Source: Rhizophagus clarus (taxonomy: Eukaryota; Glomeromycota; Glomeromycetes; Glomerales; Glomeraceae). Taken from it: a stretch of DNA of 64,000 nucleotides. The notes below the pieces were generated by a model. It searched no databases and was not told the origin of the DNA. It worked only from the letters and a program-made list of their open reading frames with translations. Shown here in pieces: positions 44,600 to 58,727 of the stretch. Location of the stretch: NCBI GenBank assembly GCA_015698045.1, contig BLAL01000013.1, forward strand, positions 124,001-188,000, written 5' to 3'. The position numbers and the translations under genes are program-made. Every line of letters starts with the position of its first letter. Within the stretch, counting starts at the first letter, position 1.

Positions 44600-45712
44600 A
44601 TCTTCAATGACTTTCTCTCATACAATTATAATTACATTTATTCATGAATATCTTGATTATGCTTAACCCTAATACATTATCCCTTCTTTATGTCTTAAGA
44701 GCGTACATATATTTGAATATTGCAATGTGTTTAACTTTAGTACTAGTGAATTTTATGTTATATTGGAAAAAAAGGTAAACAAATGAAATTTTATATTTGG
44801 TTATAAAATCTTATATATCTGATTTACGCGTTTAGGAAAATAAAAGAAAGTTCTAACGCCAATGATGAAAATAATATCAATAACGAAAATATTATTAAAA
44901 TTCTTGGAATTAAGAGTGGATTTTTATTTAATTTTTATTTTCGTTTTGTTTGTTATATATTTAAATGCTGTATCATACTTTTTTTTTATAGAAATTTATT
45001 TAGCTTATAATGTGCAAAATGTTTTATGCCACGCACAAACTTTGAACTTAATTAAACCGGATGGATACAAATTGCAAAGTCCGTTTTTCCTCTTACAATT
45101 TATCTCTTGGCCAAGTTTCCATTTGTGTATCATTGCTTTTACAATGATCGAAGGGGTAATCAGTTTAAGTTTTTTTTCCTTTTTAGGATATAATTAATTT
45201 ATATATTAATTTTATTCATAGGTTCGCGGTGAATCAAAATGCAAAATTATTTTCTTTTATCTTTCTAGCTTAACACTTTACGTATTTTATCTTTATGTGT
45301 TTATCGTAGTTTTAGTTAACATAAGTAAGTTCACGTTATTATAAACACTTTACCTGTTCAGTTAATTTACCGACTTTATTTTTTTCAGCATTTTTAGAGA
45401 ATATGGGAAATACAATTGCAGAGAGAGTTTATAGCAATTTTTATATGTTCATCACCCCTTCTCTTATAACAATAGCTACAATTGTAAATACTATAATTAT
45501 AATTTGTCATAGAAATTTTGGAAAAGGATTAAAATTCTATTGTAAGTATAAAAATTTTACTTTAGTTCGTAAAAATTCCAAAATAATTATATATTTTAGT
45601 GAATTATGAACGACAAACTTTTAAGGAATTGATTAAATATGATGATCTTGATCAATGTTATCGTTATGAAAAGAAAAATCTTAAATTTTATGATTATTGC
45701 ATAATGATTTAA
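44600..45712 (+). pseudogene. 5'-truncated third copy of the plus-strand membrane protein
   Basis: Exons 2 (from about 44632, ending 44774), 3 (44836-44915), 4 (45004-45155), 5 (45222-45324), 6 (45389-45541) and 7 (45600-45712) match copies 1 and 2 in splice phase and motifs (LCHAQ, AFTMIEG, VRGESK, CHRNFGKGLKFY, DDLDQCYRYEK). Exon 1 is absent: upstream of TTACATTTATTCATG the frame meets TAA, and no start like MEKISHYL exists nearby. An ATG at 44644 would give a shorter open protein of 243 codons across all six exons, so expression of a truncated form is possible. Exon 4 is 45 nt shorter than in the intact copies, and exon 7 is longer. The missing exon 1 part is probably the fragment at 24931. 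Intervening DNA includes the Crinkler-type gene and the LINE. Confidence 0.7.
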
Positions 45713-47189
45713 TTCATGTTGAAATATTGGATAGATTTTGTGTTAGAAATATAAAAAAAATGGCAAAAGTGCAATTATCCTTTAATTAATGGTTGAGTAT
45801 AAAAAATCTTTACAAAAAAGATATTTATTCATATAAATATAAATTCTTACTTCAATTAAATTGTCAAAAAAGTGTAATATTTAATTCGAATTGAAAGACG
45901 TACTTTTTGCTTTGATGAATTATTATGTGAGAAATATTTAACTCTCCTCTTATGAGTTATGACACGCGTAAAGCCATAGACGTGTGATCGCATGTCACGT
46001 GTCGTAGTTACCCTCGTTCGTTTATACTTAATTTCTCACAATTAAACATGTCTCTTAATAAATAAAACTTGCTATGTTATTTCCATTTATACAAGAAATT
46101 TATAAATTTATACGCAAGAATCAATAGTTAATGATAATAAGATTAATTACTACATAACTTACTTGAATCAATTATTTCTTCGTCCAGATAATCGTTTAAT
46201 AAATACATTGTAAAGGATTCGTCTTTGTTTTACGTCAAATAAGAAGAGTCAAACACTTTTATTTTTTCGATAACAACTTTTCCAAGGTATCTCAATGTTT
46301 AATAATTATTAAACGTTTCAACGCAAAGTAAATAAATATTAATTAAAGTCAACCCGAAGCTGCAATGACACATTTTAGTAAGTTACACTTTAAGCATGAC
46401 TTTCACGTATTTTCGATTAATTTTATTATAAAAAAAAAAATTGTCCGAAATTTTTGATTTTTGATTTTTTAGAAAAAGACATTTGGAGTCAGTCCGAAAT
46501 CACGGTTTATGCGAACAAGGCAATTTACGGAGATAAACAACCCTTTTTTAATTTATCCGGTTCGGATAAATTAAAAAGTTTGCTAAAATAGATTTTATTA
46601 AATTTTTTTTGGAAAATGAAATCTATTTATTCATTTACTTTTCATACTTTCATGCAATCTCATCATGAGAAAATTAAAAAATTATTCATTTATACATAGA
46701 TGTTAATGATGTTACATTGGCTACATTGCATGAGTTACGTTACATTTGCAATTGTTTATATAATCTTGTGACTATTTTTAACCGTCGAAAATCATGTTCA
46801 ACAGAACAAATTTTTTTTTTAAAAAAAAAATTGAAAGTCATATTAAAATTACCCTCGCTTTATCAGAAGCACAATAAAAGAAAAAAAAAAAAAAAATAGA
46901 AATAAAAATCAAAATAAAAATAAAGAAAAATAATAATAATAATTTCTTTTTTTCTTCTCTAGAACTTGCAAATATTCAGCCATCAATTTATCGAATGACT
47001 TGCAGTAAGTTACACAAGTGTCTTTTTTGCCGTAAATTACCCGTTGACCACACTATTTATGGAACGGATAAATTACAATACCGAAAGAAATATAAATATA
47101 ATTTCTTGTAATTTAACGAACTTGACAGCATATTCCCCTTATCAAACACACTTTTAACCAAGAAAAAAAAAATACTCAAATATTTAAAC
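45713..47189. other. AT-rich spacer and P450 promoter region
   Basis: No gene is seen. An A-rich run at 46875-46930 precedes the P450. A short imperfect inverted repeat ATTTATCCGGTTCGGATAAAT lies near 46550-46570. GTAAGTTACAC occurs near 46380 and 47003. No promoter motif could be assigned. Confidence 0.4.
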
Positions 47190-48896
47190 ATGACTTTGCT
47201 TAAATTCTTTAGTGATTTTGTGATTAATGATTACCTTTCATTTATAGGTGTCTTTTTAACACTTTATGTAGCATATTATTATTTTAAATATTTCACTCGT
47301 GTTAATCCTTTACCTGGTCCTTTCCCACTTCCGCTCTTTGGAAATTTATTTCAATTCTTTTGGTACAATGATCTTAAATTATTTTTCATAAATTGTCAAA
47401 AGAAATATGGTGACATATTTGAAGTTTATTTGGGAATAAGACGTATTGTCTTAAATCGACCAGAAGATATTGAAAAACTTTTAATGCCTTCAACAAAAAG
47501 TCAATATTTAATGAGATTTCCTTATACCCAAGGATTAGACGAACTCGGAATGATGGGAAAGGGAATCTTAGCAAATCATAATTTGAAATCATGGAGGTAT
47601 AATCGTCAATTTTTTACGCAAGCTATATTGGCACCAAAATTTTCTCATGAAGCCATTGATTGGACGAACAAACTTTTCAATGAATTGGAAGGTTATTGGA
47701 ATAAATTGTACCTTAAAGAAGAAATTATCAGGGAAAATAAAAACGTATTAGATTTTTCTGCTTGGTTAAATAGATATACAAATGATATGATTATTGTACT
47801 AACAACTGGTGAAAGATCTTATACGATGGCGGGTTACTTTAATATTCAAGGCGATGAGAAAGCTGATCATCCATTGCCGATAGTAGACGACTCGGAAAAG
47901 TTTGTCCGAGCATTTCGTAAACATCTTTTAAACGTTGCAATATTTGTTCTTTTACCTCCTTTCATCAGACATTATGTTCCATTTGTTAAAAGTAAAGCGA
48001 ATGACTTGATTCAAAACGTAAGATCTATTTATGATAGGATTGATACTATTGTTAAGAGGCGTAGGGAAGAAATTAAAAACACTCCATTGGATAAACCTTT
48101 ACCACATGATATGTTGACATCAGTTATTACAGCAAACACGCCTCGTGATATTAATTATACCAAAACTGTTGGTGGTGAAGCTTTAGAAAGACCTTTGAAT
48201 GATATTGAAATTCGTCATATTATGTTTGACGCATTTATTGGTGGAACAGATACGGTGAGTAAAATTTTCAGTTCTTTATAATAAATCTTTTAAACAGATT
48301 CATTTATAACCTAATTTTTTTTCCAAATATAGACTGCAAATATGATCACATTCATTACTTATTATATTGCACATCACCCTGATGTGAAAAAGAAGATGCT
48401 AGAAGAAATTGATAGAGTATTCCAAGGTGACAGAACGCGTCCAATCACCGAAAGTGATTTCCATAACTTAAAATATTGTGAAGCGATCATAAAAGAAGTC
48501 GATCGTGTTCATCCAGTTGCAAATATGATGGCAAGATATTCTCAAGAACCTGATGAAATAGCAGGTTATAATTGGCCAGCCGGTACAATGTTTCATATAA
48601 ATGCTGTTACTATCCATAGACATAAAGATCATTGGGATGAACCTAATAAATTCAATCCCGATAGATGGATGGTTAAAGATTTTGAGCCTTATAAATATTC
48701 CTTTGTCATGTTTGGTGGAGGTTTAAGAGTCTGTCCCGGAAGAAAGTTGGCAATGATTGAATTAATTTGTTTGATGGCTTTATTATTTAGAAAATATGAT
48801 ATTGATTTGGTTGATATGAAAGCTCCTTTAAAAACAAAATCTATTGGAATAACTACTTGTACCGAATTATTAGTTAAAGTTAAACTAAGAAATTAA
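47190..48896 (+). CDS. Cytochrome P450 monooxygenase
   Basis: Two exons, 47190-48254 and 48333-48896, separated by a 78-bp phase-0 intron (GTGAGT ... ATATAG), give 542 codons plus stop. Features in order: N-terminal membrane anchor (about residues 15-36, YLSFIGVFLTLYVAYYYF), proline hinge NPLPGPFPLPLFGN at 39-52, I-helix oxygen-binding motif AFIGGTDTTAN spanning the splice site (residues about 349-358), K-helix EVDR (Glu410/Arg413), FNPDRW near 462-467 and the haem-binding loop FGGGLRVCPG with the ligand Cys at 489. All the hallmarks needed for a working enzyme are present, and the length is typical of a microsomal P450. It should sit in the ER with a P450 reductase. Substrate unknown. A close paralogue with the same intron position starts at 62847. 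Confidence 0.93.
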
Positions 48897-50940
48897 CAGT
48901 TTCATATTTTATATTTATATACATATACATACATTTATATATATATTTGCAATTTTTATCCATAGTTTCTTTTCTTTTTTTTTTTATATTTTTATGTAAC
49001 TTATTTTTTCATATCTCGTGATAAATAATAAAGATATTTTTATCATTTATACAAATATTCGGATTTATTAAATGAAAGAATTATGAATTAAATGAATTAT
49101 GAATAAAATATTCGAAATACTCCTTCGTTCATTTATATTTACGGGTGAATTATCAATTATGAGAATAGTTATAAACTTATCGTCGTATAACTCGTAAAAA
49201 GCGTCATATTCTGCGGAGAATACTTGAAAAAAGATGTTTGACAACGGAAGACTGACAAATTAAGGTGAAATAGAGGAGAAATAAAAAGCAGACCTATTTC
49301 GATAGTAAGGTATAGAGCAGCAAAAAAATCACCGTAATGTTACGTTACGTTACGTTACAATATGTGCGTGTGTACGATTGATCAAGGTTACTAAAATTTA
49401 AATTTAAATGCGTGAAATTATGATGATTATTTGTGCTACTGTTTGATACTGCACAAATTATTCTGCTATGATACATGAAGGTACTCTTCAAACAAACGTG
49501 TCTATAGAAATTTACCCGATTCCGATTTTAACCGTATCGCCGACTCATTCTGCCGAAAATTAAGCGGTTTCTGAAACCCTAAATAAATAGTACTTTTAAA
49601 GTTTAGCTTTGAAATTTGTTATGATGATTGGCGTTATGACTCAAGTGTTTGTAAATTTTCAAGCTGAAAATAATTAATTTACCCCTAACCCCTTATCGAA
49701 AATATCAAATAGGTAAGTAATATGTAGTCATAGTTATTTTGATTAACTTTTATGTGATTATAAAAGTGAAACGATGCATTAGCAAGTATAGAAACGTCAT
49801 ACTAATGTAAAATATTGTAATTCTTAAATTCTTTGTAGTTAATATTATTTTAACTCATATTAGTCATATATTGATTGCACTGTAGATGTAATATTAATAC
49901 TATTAAAAATGTTGCGAAAAATATTTTTTTTTTTGTAATAAAATATTTCACAACGTTTATATTAATACTGTTAAAAAATGTGCAAAGAATGTTTTTTATA
50001 TAATGAAATATATAATTATTCAAATATTCATTAAAATTTTAGTTTAACTTTAATAAAATAAATAACCTTTATTTTAAGTTTCATTTCTTTTTTTTTTTGC
50101 GCTCCTGCGCAAAATTTCAGATGTGCGTAAATTTATTAACACTAGTTAAATTTAAATTTTGCGCACGTATAAAAAATACGGAAATTTTTTATACGCGCAA
50201 CGCGCTTCAAAGAAGCCGGGTTCAAATTACAGCTATTAATTCATTCCTCTATTAAGGGTTTGATGGACAAGCTGCACGATTACGTTCTATATTATTGCAT
50301 ATTCCACATTTTATATTTTGATTTCTTCCTCATCATATGAATTTTTAAGGTTCATTGATTTGTGAAGATCTTCCTGAAGGTTAAGATTATTTTTAACAGG
50401 TCGAACAGGTCAGTTTGATGAGTTTTTGAATGCTTGCTTTTGCTCTTTTTTGCCTTATTTTTATATATACCCACAATCACATACTATTGTTTGTTTTCTA
50501 CGTTCATTTCCCATTTTTGCTAACAACTTCCAATAATTGACTTACAGTATTGTAGTGAAATAAAAGAGAGTGAAATAAAAGAGGCGAAAGCAACAGAATC
50601 ATGTAAATCACGTTTATGTAAAAAAATTTGAAACTTTGGTCCTATGCACACTAAAATTGATGCGCATGGTATGCGTAATACTCATGATGCGTAAAATACA
50701 AATATATTATATACAGTATCAACTTGAAATTTTTCTTATTTAAACACTAAGACTTAGATGAGTCAACTTTCAAAATGCTTAATTTGTAATTTAAATAATT
50801 ACAATAGATAATAAAATTAAATTTTATTCACATTATTTACATAAATGTATTTTAAAATTTTACATCAGAGAATGAAGGGCGTCATGTAATAGTTTTAGAT
50901 TATCAAGTTGTGCTTCAAAAATAATCTTCTTATTCAAGAA

Positions 50941-50972
<32 letters not shown>

Positions 50973-53900
50973 GAGATTCAAATGGCTCGATTGTTGCTGC
51001 TGACCCAAATGATTCAGAATCTCAGATCAAAATACCTGATTTCGCCATATGGAATTTTTTCGGTTAATTGCTAATTGATTTTTAATTTTAAAGCAAAAGA
51101 CAATGTTTCTTGAGTGCAAAATACTATTCATAAATTTTACATATAAATATATTTTAGTAAAAGAATGTCCAATATATGCAGTCGTTAAAAAATAAATTCA
51201 TGGATTAAGATTATGCAAATTTGTAATTAATCAATCACGAATTCAAAATAATAATAATAATAATAAATATTCATATGATGGATTGAACTCGAATTAAGTC
51301 GCGTATTATTGTTTATCAATATATTAGAACATGTGATCAAGTAATTTAATTTTGGCCAGAACTATAAAAGTCATAATTCCGGCTGAAGTTACAAATATTC
51401 ATACAGTCAACCCTTCATAATTGCACTCTCCATAATTGCACACCCTCTATAATTGCATCCTTTTGCTTGGTCCAATTTGGGACTTAATGCTATTTGCACA
51501 CCCTCTATATTCTACATGTGTTTTTCAGAACGATCTTATTGATATTTCCCTTCATAATTGCACACATATGATTTGCATGGTATTTTTCTACTAATTGCCT
51601 TGGAATTCCGGTATTTTCTACTAATTGGTAGCGTAAAGTCTTGAAATTCTGGTGTTTTTTTATTAATTGGCAAAGTAATGCCTTGGAGTTCTGACGTTTT
51701 TCTATTAATTGGCAGCATAATGCTTTAGAATTCTTGCATTTTTCTACTAAAGACCAGGTATTATACATGGTAAGGAAAATGTGGCCTGCATTATATAGTA
51801 ATTCTATAATTGCACACACTCTCTAATTGCATGCTTTAGTTTGGTCTCAAGGGGTGTGCAATTATGGAGGGTTGACTGTATTTTCTAATCTATGAAATAT
51901 AAATTAATTTTTAGAATGTAATATAGTATAGTCATATGATAAAATTTGTTTATATTTATACACGACAACCGAACCAACCAGAATTATAGCGTCGCGTATT
52001 TTTCATATAGAAAAATACTGGTGTAAAATTTAATTTGGTATAAAGCAACATCTCCCTAAATGCACCTCCTTTGGACTGTACGGCAGTGTTGTCATCGAAC
52101 GCGGATAACACTGCTGTATGGAGTGTTATTATAGTGGATTTTCGGCATATCGAACTTTTTTCGTTATATCGGATAACCCGATATTTTTATTGAACCTACT
52201 GTAGTATTCAGACCCGGTTTGTTAATAAATTGGGTTTATCTATTACTTTAATAACAGCTGGACACTAAATTTGAGCCAACTATGTATTTATAATCGATCC
52301 TTTACAAATTTGTGCTTATTTACTGTAAAGATGTATAATATTTTTACACATAAAATTTGTGCACGAGTTTCACAATACAGTACAATGTAATCCATGATTT
52401 TAAATATAATAAAAAATCTCCTTATTCTAATATCGTACTGTACATTCTTTAATGAAATAAATTTTATAAAATAAATCTTGTTACAACGAAATTTTTTTTT
52501 TTTTTTCGTAACTTTTTAACATATAGAGCATGTAATACCAATTTTCCTACAAGAATCATTCTCAAAACGAATAAGTTCATATTCTAAATTGTAAGTGATT
52601 CACGGATTGCATATTTACCTTAACGAAATCCAAGGGCCGACTATATATATACTATAATGAGAGATCTACATTGGGCCTAAACCCGGGCCCGGGTTTTGTA
52701 TGTTCCGGGTTGATGTATTTATTTTTGGTCTATGCACTATATTATATCACAATGTAACTATATATCTATCATTATCAAAACTACACCCAAATTCCAGTCA
52801 ATTCTACGGTATAGCACTCTTCAGTCTTCACCAGAACCACCATCTGTACGTAAATAGCATCCAAATCTGAGGAAACTTATTATTGTTAATAAGCAATGCA
52901 TAGTCAGCTTATTACAGTATGACGTTCATAAAATTGTACATATGATCATAAAGTGAAAATTGGAACTAATGGAATGGAACCGGATGAAGAACTTTGATTT
53001 GCAATGTCAGACTTATCCGAGATATTTGTAAAACAGATTTTAAATTTGGAATGTTACAATGGCCTAATTCTGACCGGATTCTGTCTATATCACGTGATTA
53101 TGTAAGAAATTAGAAGCATTATGATATACAGCCGGCATTAATAATTTTTATTATGTTTAGCTGTGGCAAAAATAATGTATGACAAACGGATTTCAAACAA
53201 AGACCAATGCGAAAATGGTGTGCCCCAAGCCTCAACGTCTCCATAAATTTTCCATTACATAATTTGCCACCCGTGCCACGCCCATTTTTCATACTCTGGG
53301 AACTTTGTGGATTATTATGAATAAATTTCAAATAGTTTTTTGATGAATTACAATTCTTTTCGAATTATAGTTACAAAAGACTTTATTTACTTATTTATTT
53401 ATTTATTATCGTCTGATAAGATATCATAATTATCCATAATTGGTTACAATCAAGATCATTAAAATGTGAAATTTGTAACTGAGTAATTGTTATTATTATG
53501 GCGTATTATGGATGCACTAATTTAATTAAAATTCATGTCTCATATAACACTAAATATGGCATACCTTCCGAAATTAATACAACCTGTAAGTGATAAATAA
53601 ATGAAAATATTTTTCATGAACCTATTCCATCGCGATCAGTGCGGCAACATCCGCTTGTATACGGTCAAGCTCTGATATACTGTATACTGTAACAACTGAA
53701 TTCTCGATTGTTGTATTTCTTCTTAAAATAAAAATTTATTGTTGTGGAACGAATTTTAACGTAATTGTATATTATATTATTTCATTTATAAATAATTTAT
53801 TTGCATAGGATTATTGAAATAATGGTAAAAAAAAAAAAAATGCATAAAAGATAGTAACATATTTATTTCGAAACTAATCAATATTCTTTGTTCTGTCAAA

Positions 53901-56900
53901 AATTTACAATACTTAATGATGTTAAAATTCGTTGCTTTTAATTTTTTCTTATTTTAGCATCAACAAATAATTCACAAATAAACATAAAGATTATAAACAA
54001 CCGTTCAACAAAATTATTTTTTGTTTGTAAACAGGTTAAGCAGCTGATTATAAAATTTCTTTGTTGTTGTGTTTTTTCCGAAATTGAAAATATAAATATT
54101 GACAATTCATATGATTTCGTGATATAACTTTAATAGTAACGATCGTCACATGGGGGGGGGTATTAGTGATAATCAATTGAAGCTATCAAATAACTAGTCA
54201 AAATATTGAAACGTGAAATAAAGAAGATTTATTATTTGAAGTTAAATACAAAGAACATGTAATTATTATAATTTTTTATTATTTAGAGATTCAAATTTCT
54301 TTAATCATGATTTACCTGATTCGGATTATCACACGTTGATTAATTCATATAACAATTGATAAGAATTTTTTTTTTTTTTTTTTAATGTTTCATTTTTCTA
54401 TTAATATAACTTTAACTTAAAAAAGAGCGTATTCCAAACGCAGGAGGAGTCTGCAATACTGTGAATGTTTCATCTTTTTTAGAAAAAAAAAATTAATTTT
54501 GTTTATATTTTCTCGTGTCACGATTGCCACGATTAGACTTTAAAAAAGATGTTTGTACTTTGAATTATTGAACTAGAAAGAAAAAAGCAAACCTCTTTAA
54601 AAAAAAAAATGTTGATCCGTATTTAAGATTCCGTGTTTTTTCCATATATATAAGAATAACCTAGGATATTTCGCTGATCATGTAACAGATTCACGAGATT
54701 AAAACAGAAATATTTGGATAAAGTTTATACATGAATTTACTAAAAACAAATTCTGAAACTGTGTTAGGGGGATTAACCTACATTAACACCTCTTAGCGTA
54801 AATTATGCACGTTCATGACCGAATTTTGACCGATACATAATAATTATATAATACAATATTATTAATCTAAGACCAGGGTGTCATTATTAATTTTCTTAAA
54901 GTTATAACCCATTTTAAAAAACAATAATCCTGAATCAGGGACAAACGCCATGCGAATATCAATAATATCTTGCAGCTTAACATACCAATAAAAATTAATA
55001 ATAGTTGCCAAGAACAATAAATATTGTAAAGTTCTCATATCGTTATATACAAATTTTGTTAAAATAAATTTATTAGAAGATTCGGTGAAATTGTTTATTG
55101 GAAAGCAGCAATAAAATTAGGTTTTAAAAAATTTCGTTATTGTTTCTTGTGAAATATTATGTAAAAGAATATAAACGCATATGTATTTTCAGATTTATCA
55201 TATTAAATCATTTAAACAATGAAGCAGCTAGTTACTACGACATGTTTTTGCATTATTGTTTTAAAAATATTCAGCAAATATCATTGTTATATTTCAAAAT
55301 ATATTGAGGTTTCTTTCGTGTGCATTATTATTAACACGTTGATCATGAATAAATGGATTGCTTTATTTAGTAGTTTTTGTTAACAATTCAATTATTCAAG
55401 GATCGTCACGAAACTTCTACGCAGCGCAAGAGTATGCATTGAAAAAAATCCTACCCTGCAGAAATTTCCAAGGAGTCAATAATAATAATCTCTGCATCAT
55501 AATATCATCAATTTTGTGACATGACGGAATTTATTTATAGAAAATAATTTTCTTTCTAGAAACAAGCATTTATCTGCAAAATAATGCATATGTGATATAC
55601 CACATGATCAGTCTTAAAAATAACTTTTTCGTAATCTACGTTTATTTTCCGATTTCATAAATTTCATGTATTACAAATAAAAATATTGTAACGATCCCCG
55701 TCCAAGAAAAAGTACGAATACGAGTACAAGTTAACTTACTTACTTTATAAAGTTACTAAAAACTCTAAACATGCTTGTTCCAGAACTCTTCTAGAACCAA
55801 TCGACTATAAAGAATAATAGCACAATATTTATGTAATACTTATACGGACTAATTATTATTACTATTAATTTTACAAACATAAAAATTTATCTAAAACAAG
55901 CAAGTGCGAAACATTGTGAAATTTATCCGCCTGAAATAATTGACACATATAATTATCTCAATGCTTAAAAAAAAAAAAAAAAAAAAAAAATGTTCTCTTT
56001 ATTTACCTTTATTTACCTCTTAAGTCTTGATGTAAAAAAAAAAAATTTTTTGTTTTCTTACATTGACTCGCCAAAACTTATCGAATGTTAATTAAATTTG
56101 TTACAATTTATTTTATCATCATTATTGATGTTTGTTTATTTGTTTCTCAACAAAATAATATTTGTTTAGACATTTCCGAACCCAAATTAGAAGTAAACAA
56201 AGAAATTCTTATGAACTTATTCTAAACTTTAAATAAATTTACGTATTAAAAATGTCTTATCCGCAGCAAATTAAAATAATTTCTTTTCCTTTTCTTGTTT
56301 GATATAAAAGGACAATTCTGTTGTTTTTTTTTTTAAAAAAAAAAAATCTGATGGGTTTCATCCATTAAAAAAGTTTTCATGTGAGCAAATATGCTTCTAA
56401 GCCACATAACTATACACTGCATAGAATATTGTTTCAGGAGCCTGGGGATCTTTCCGGTATAAGCCACAAACACGTATCGATTTGTTTCAAGTATTACTAA
56501 AAATTTGAGTCATAATTAATGTTAAGCATAAATATTTGTTGCCTCATTTGAACGACGTTCCCTCATTATATTTTGTTCGGATTTTGTAGTCCGCCGATCT
56601 TAATAAAATGATTCCGATTCTCCGATGCTCAGTTTTTCGGTAAAAAATTTACGGTATATCATTTCCTGATAATCAATCTATTACTCCGATCTTATACAAA
56701 CATTATAAAATTAATCGCATATCTAATATGCGAATTTTTTTATCTTAAAAAGGATTAAAGAAGAAATAAGTTTCTTATCCGAAATAGTAAATTCTTTATA
56801 TACCGTACAATCTTAGGCTTTAAAGGAATAATATATGTTATATGATTGAATTGCCGTAATATTTACTTTATCTTTAGATCTATATCCTACTGTATTAGGT

Positions 56901-58727
56901 AAATTCTTACAGTATATTAATAATTTCCCCCAAACAATTTAAAGTTCATTATTTCATGATGAGTAAGATTTATTATTATTATTTTATTCATACTCCAATT
57001 AAATCTTCTCGATATTTGTTTTTTTTTTGTGAACCAAAACATTAAATGAAAATAAGTGAGCATTAACCTTATTTAAATTCTTTTTCCTTCTTAAAAATTC
57101 TCAAAAAAATGTATTAGGTAAATTATTTAGTAAGTTAATTCCGAATATTCCTTTATAAAATCAAAAAGGGACAAAAAAAGATTGGATCATCCATTTTTTT
57201 TTTTTCACTGAACAAATAAATCAACGCGAAACAAGATGGCTGCGACTGCGCTACCCTGCGGCTTTTTTTTTTTTTTTTGTTTGCCTGATTTGATGGATCA
57301 AAAAAAAAAAAAAAAAGATTAACCAATAAATCTTCATTTTAAAAGAAGGTCAACAATACTAAAATGAGGAGTTTTTTTTAAAAAGAGATTAGACGATTTC
57401 ATGCATAACTTGTAAGTGATAATCAGAACAAGAATTCTTGAATGAATCGGTTAGTTTCATATTTCTTTTCTTAACTTCATTCATTCATTTATTCATTCAT
57501 TTTATTATTTTGTATTCATATATTCATATATACATCACAGAGCAGACCTTCGGGAAACCCGAAAATGGATTTATTATGATTTATTATGATAAAATAATAA
57601 TAATAATAATAATAATAAAAATAAAATAAATAATAAATAAAACAAAAAAAAAAAAAATTATTTCAACTAATCGCAACTAATCGCAACTAATCACCGATTA
57701 TATTACATTCTTATATGGAAATATAAAGTTTCACCATGGCATTGTAGAACAAGAAAAAACGAATAAAATCATAAAAGAATATCTGATAACAAATTATATT
57801 ATTCGTGAAATCGCGTGATAACTTCATTGATGTATATACACATCATATAACATTGTAAATTGACTGTATATTAAACGGCAAAAGATTTATTTCGCAAGAA
57901 ATTATTGTACTTATCAGTTTTAGATTGATAATATCACGACTATCACGTGCATTATTTTATAAACAAAATCCATTGATTATAAATAGAAACCGTTATATAA
58001 TTTCATATAAAAACTATATTCACGTATAATAAATATATGAACTTAATAAATAAATTATTTATTTGAAGTATTTATTTTATTTATTCATTATTAAATGAAT
58101 TATTTTTATTTTTATTTTTTTTTTTTATTTATGTTCACTGTGTTACTGTTTATTTGAAACAGGTTCATTTTAATACAAACCGATACCATATTTGATAAGG
58201 AATTTGGATACAATCTTATATCTTAGTTAGCTTATTATTTACTACCGTTATTATTACTTTTTTTTTTTTTTTTTTTTTTATGGATAATATATTAAATTTT
58301 ATATTGTGTTCATAAATTCTTAGAATACGAGAAGGAATCAAAAAGAAAAAAAAAAAAAAAATATTAATAATAGTCCTGAAAATTATGATCGTCAAAAATT
58401 TTATTGGTTTCGAATATTACCAAAAATTTATTGATATGCACGCTCGTGTATTTGTTTTTTTTTTCTTTTGATTATATATAATATAATTTTTACAGCCTTA
58501 GTTTGCATAAAATTTAATATAAATAATATGTATAAATAAATCTTAAAATTTTAACACGTGATCAATGTTTGTAACTTTGTGAATCTATCGCGCAGCGAAT
58601 TTTTTTTTTTTTTTCTGCCGAGTCCAACAATTTCAATCATCATCGTTATATTTTAGTGATTATGGTGGTTGTATATACAACTCGGAGAAATATACTGTAC
58701 ATAAGGAATTTTGAGATGAATGGAATA
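48897..58727. other. About 9.8 kb AT-rich spacer between P450 and transcription factor genes
   Basis: No credible gene. It holds a pogo-like MITE at 51404-51878, (ACGTT)n at 49336-49360, many long homopolymers (50940-50972, 54366-54382, 55965-55990, 57260-57278, 58258-58280), a (TAA)n microsatellite at 57596-57616 and a G-run at 54152-54161. TTGCG/CGCAA-containing AT repeats near 49900-50000 resemble those at 33225-33345. GC-rich CCCGGGCCCGGGTTTTG lies near 52682. Part of it may be regulatory DNA for the flanking genes, but I cannot show that. Confidence 0.5.
51404..51878. mobile_element. Tc1/mariner (pogo-like) MITE, 475 bp
   Basis: The ends are inverted repeats starting CAGTCAACCC (at least 22 bp with one mismatch, running into ATAATTGCA). 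They are flanked by TA on both sides (51402-51403, 51879-51880), as expected for Tc1/mariner elements. Subterminal repeats of CATAATTGCACACCCTCTAT type occur on both sides. The interior has four copies of a 50-60 bp unit with CTATTAATTGGCA and TGCCTTGGAATTC motifs (51590-51740). The minus-strand frames over it (51505-51819) are products of that internal repeat. Confidence 0.85.

Noticed and set aside
51505..51819. 104-codon minus-strand ORF with internal repeats
   Set aside because: Produced by tandem units inside the pogo-like MITE.
54150..54162. G-run and the C-run at 62621-62630 as regulatory or G-quadruplex sites
   Set aside because: Single homopolymers without repeated tracts; likely slippage products.
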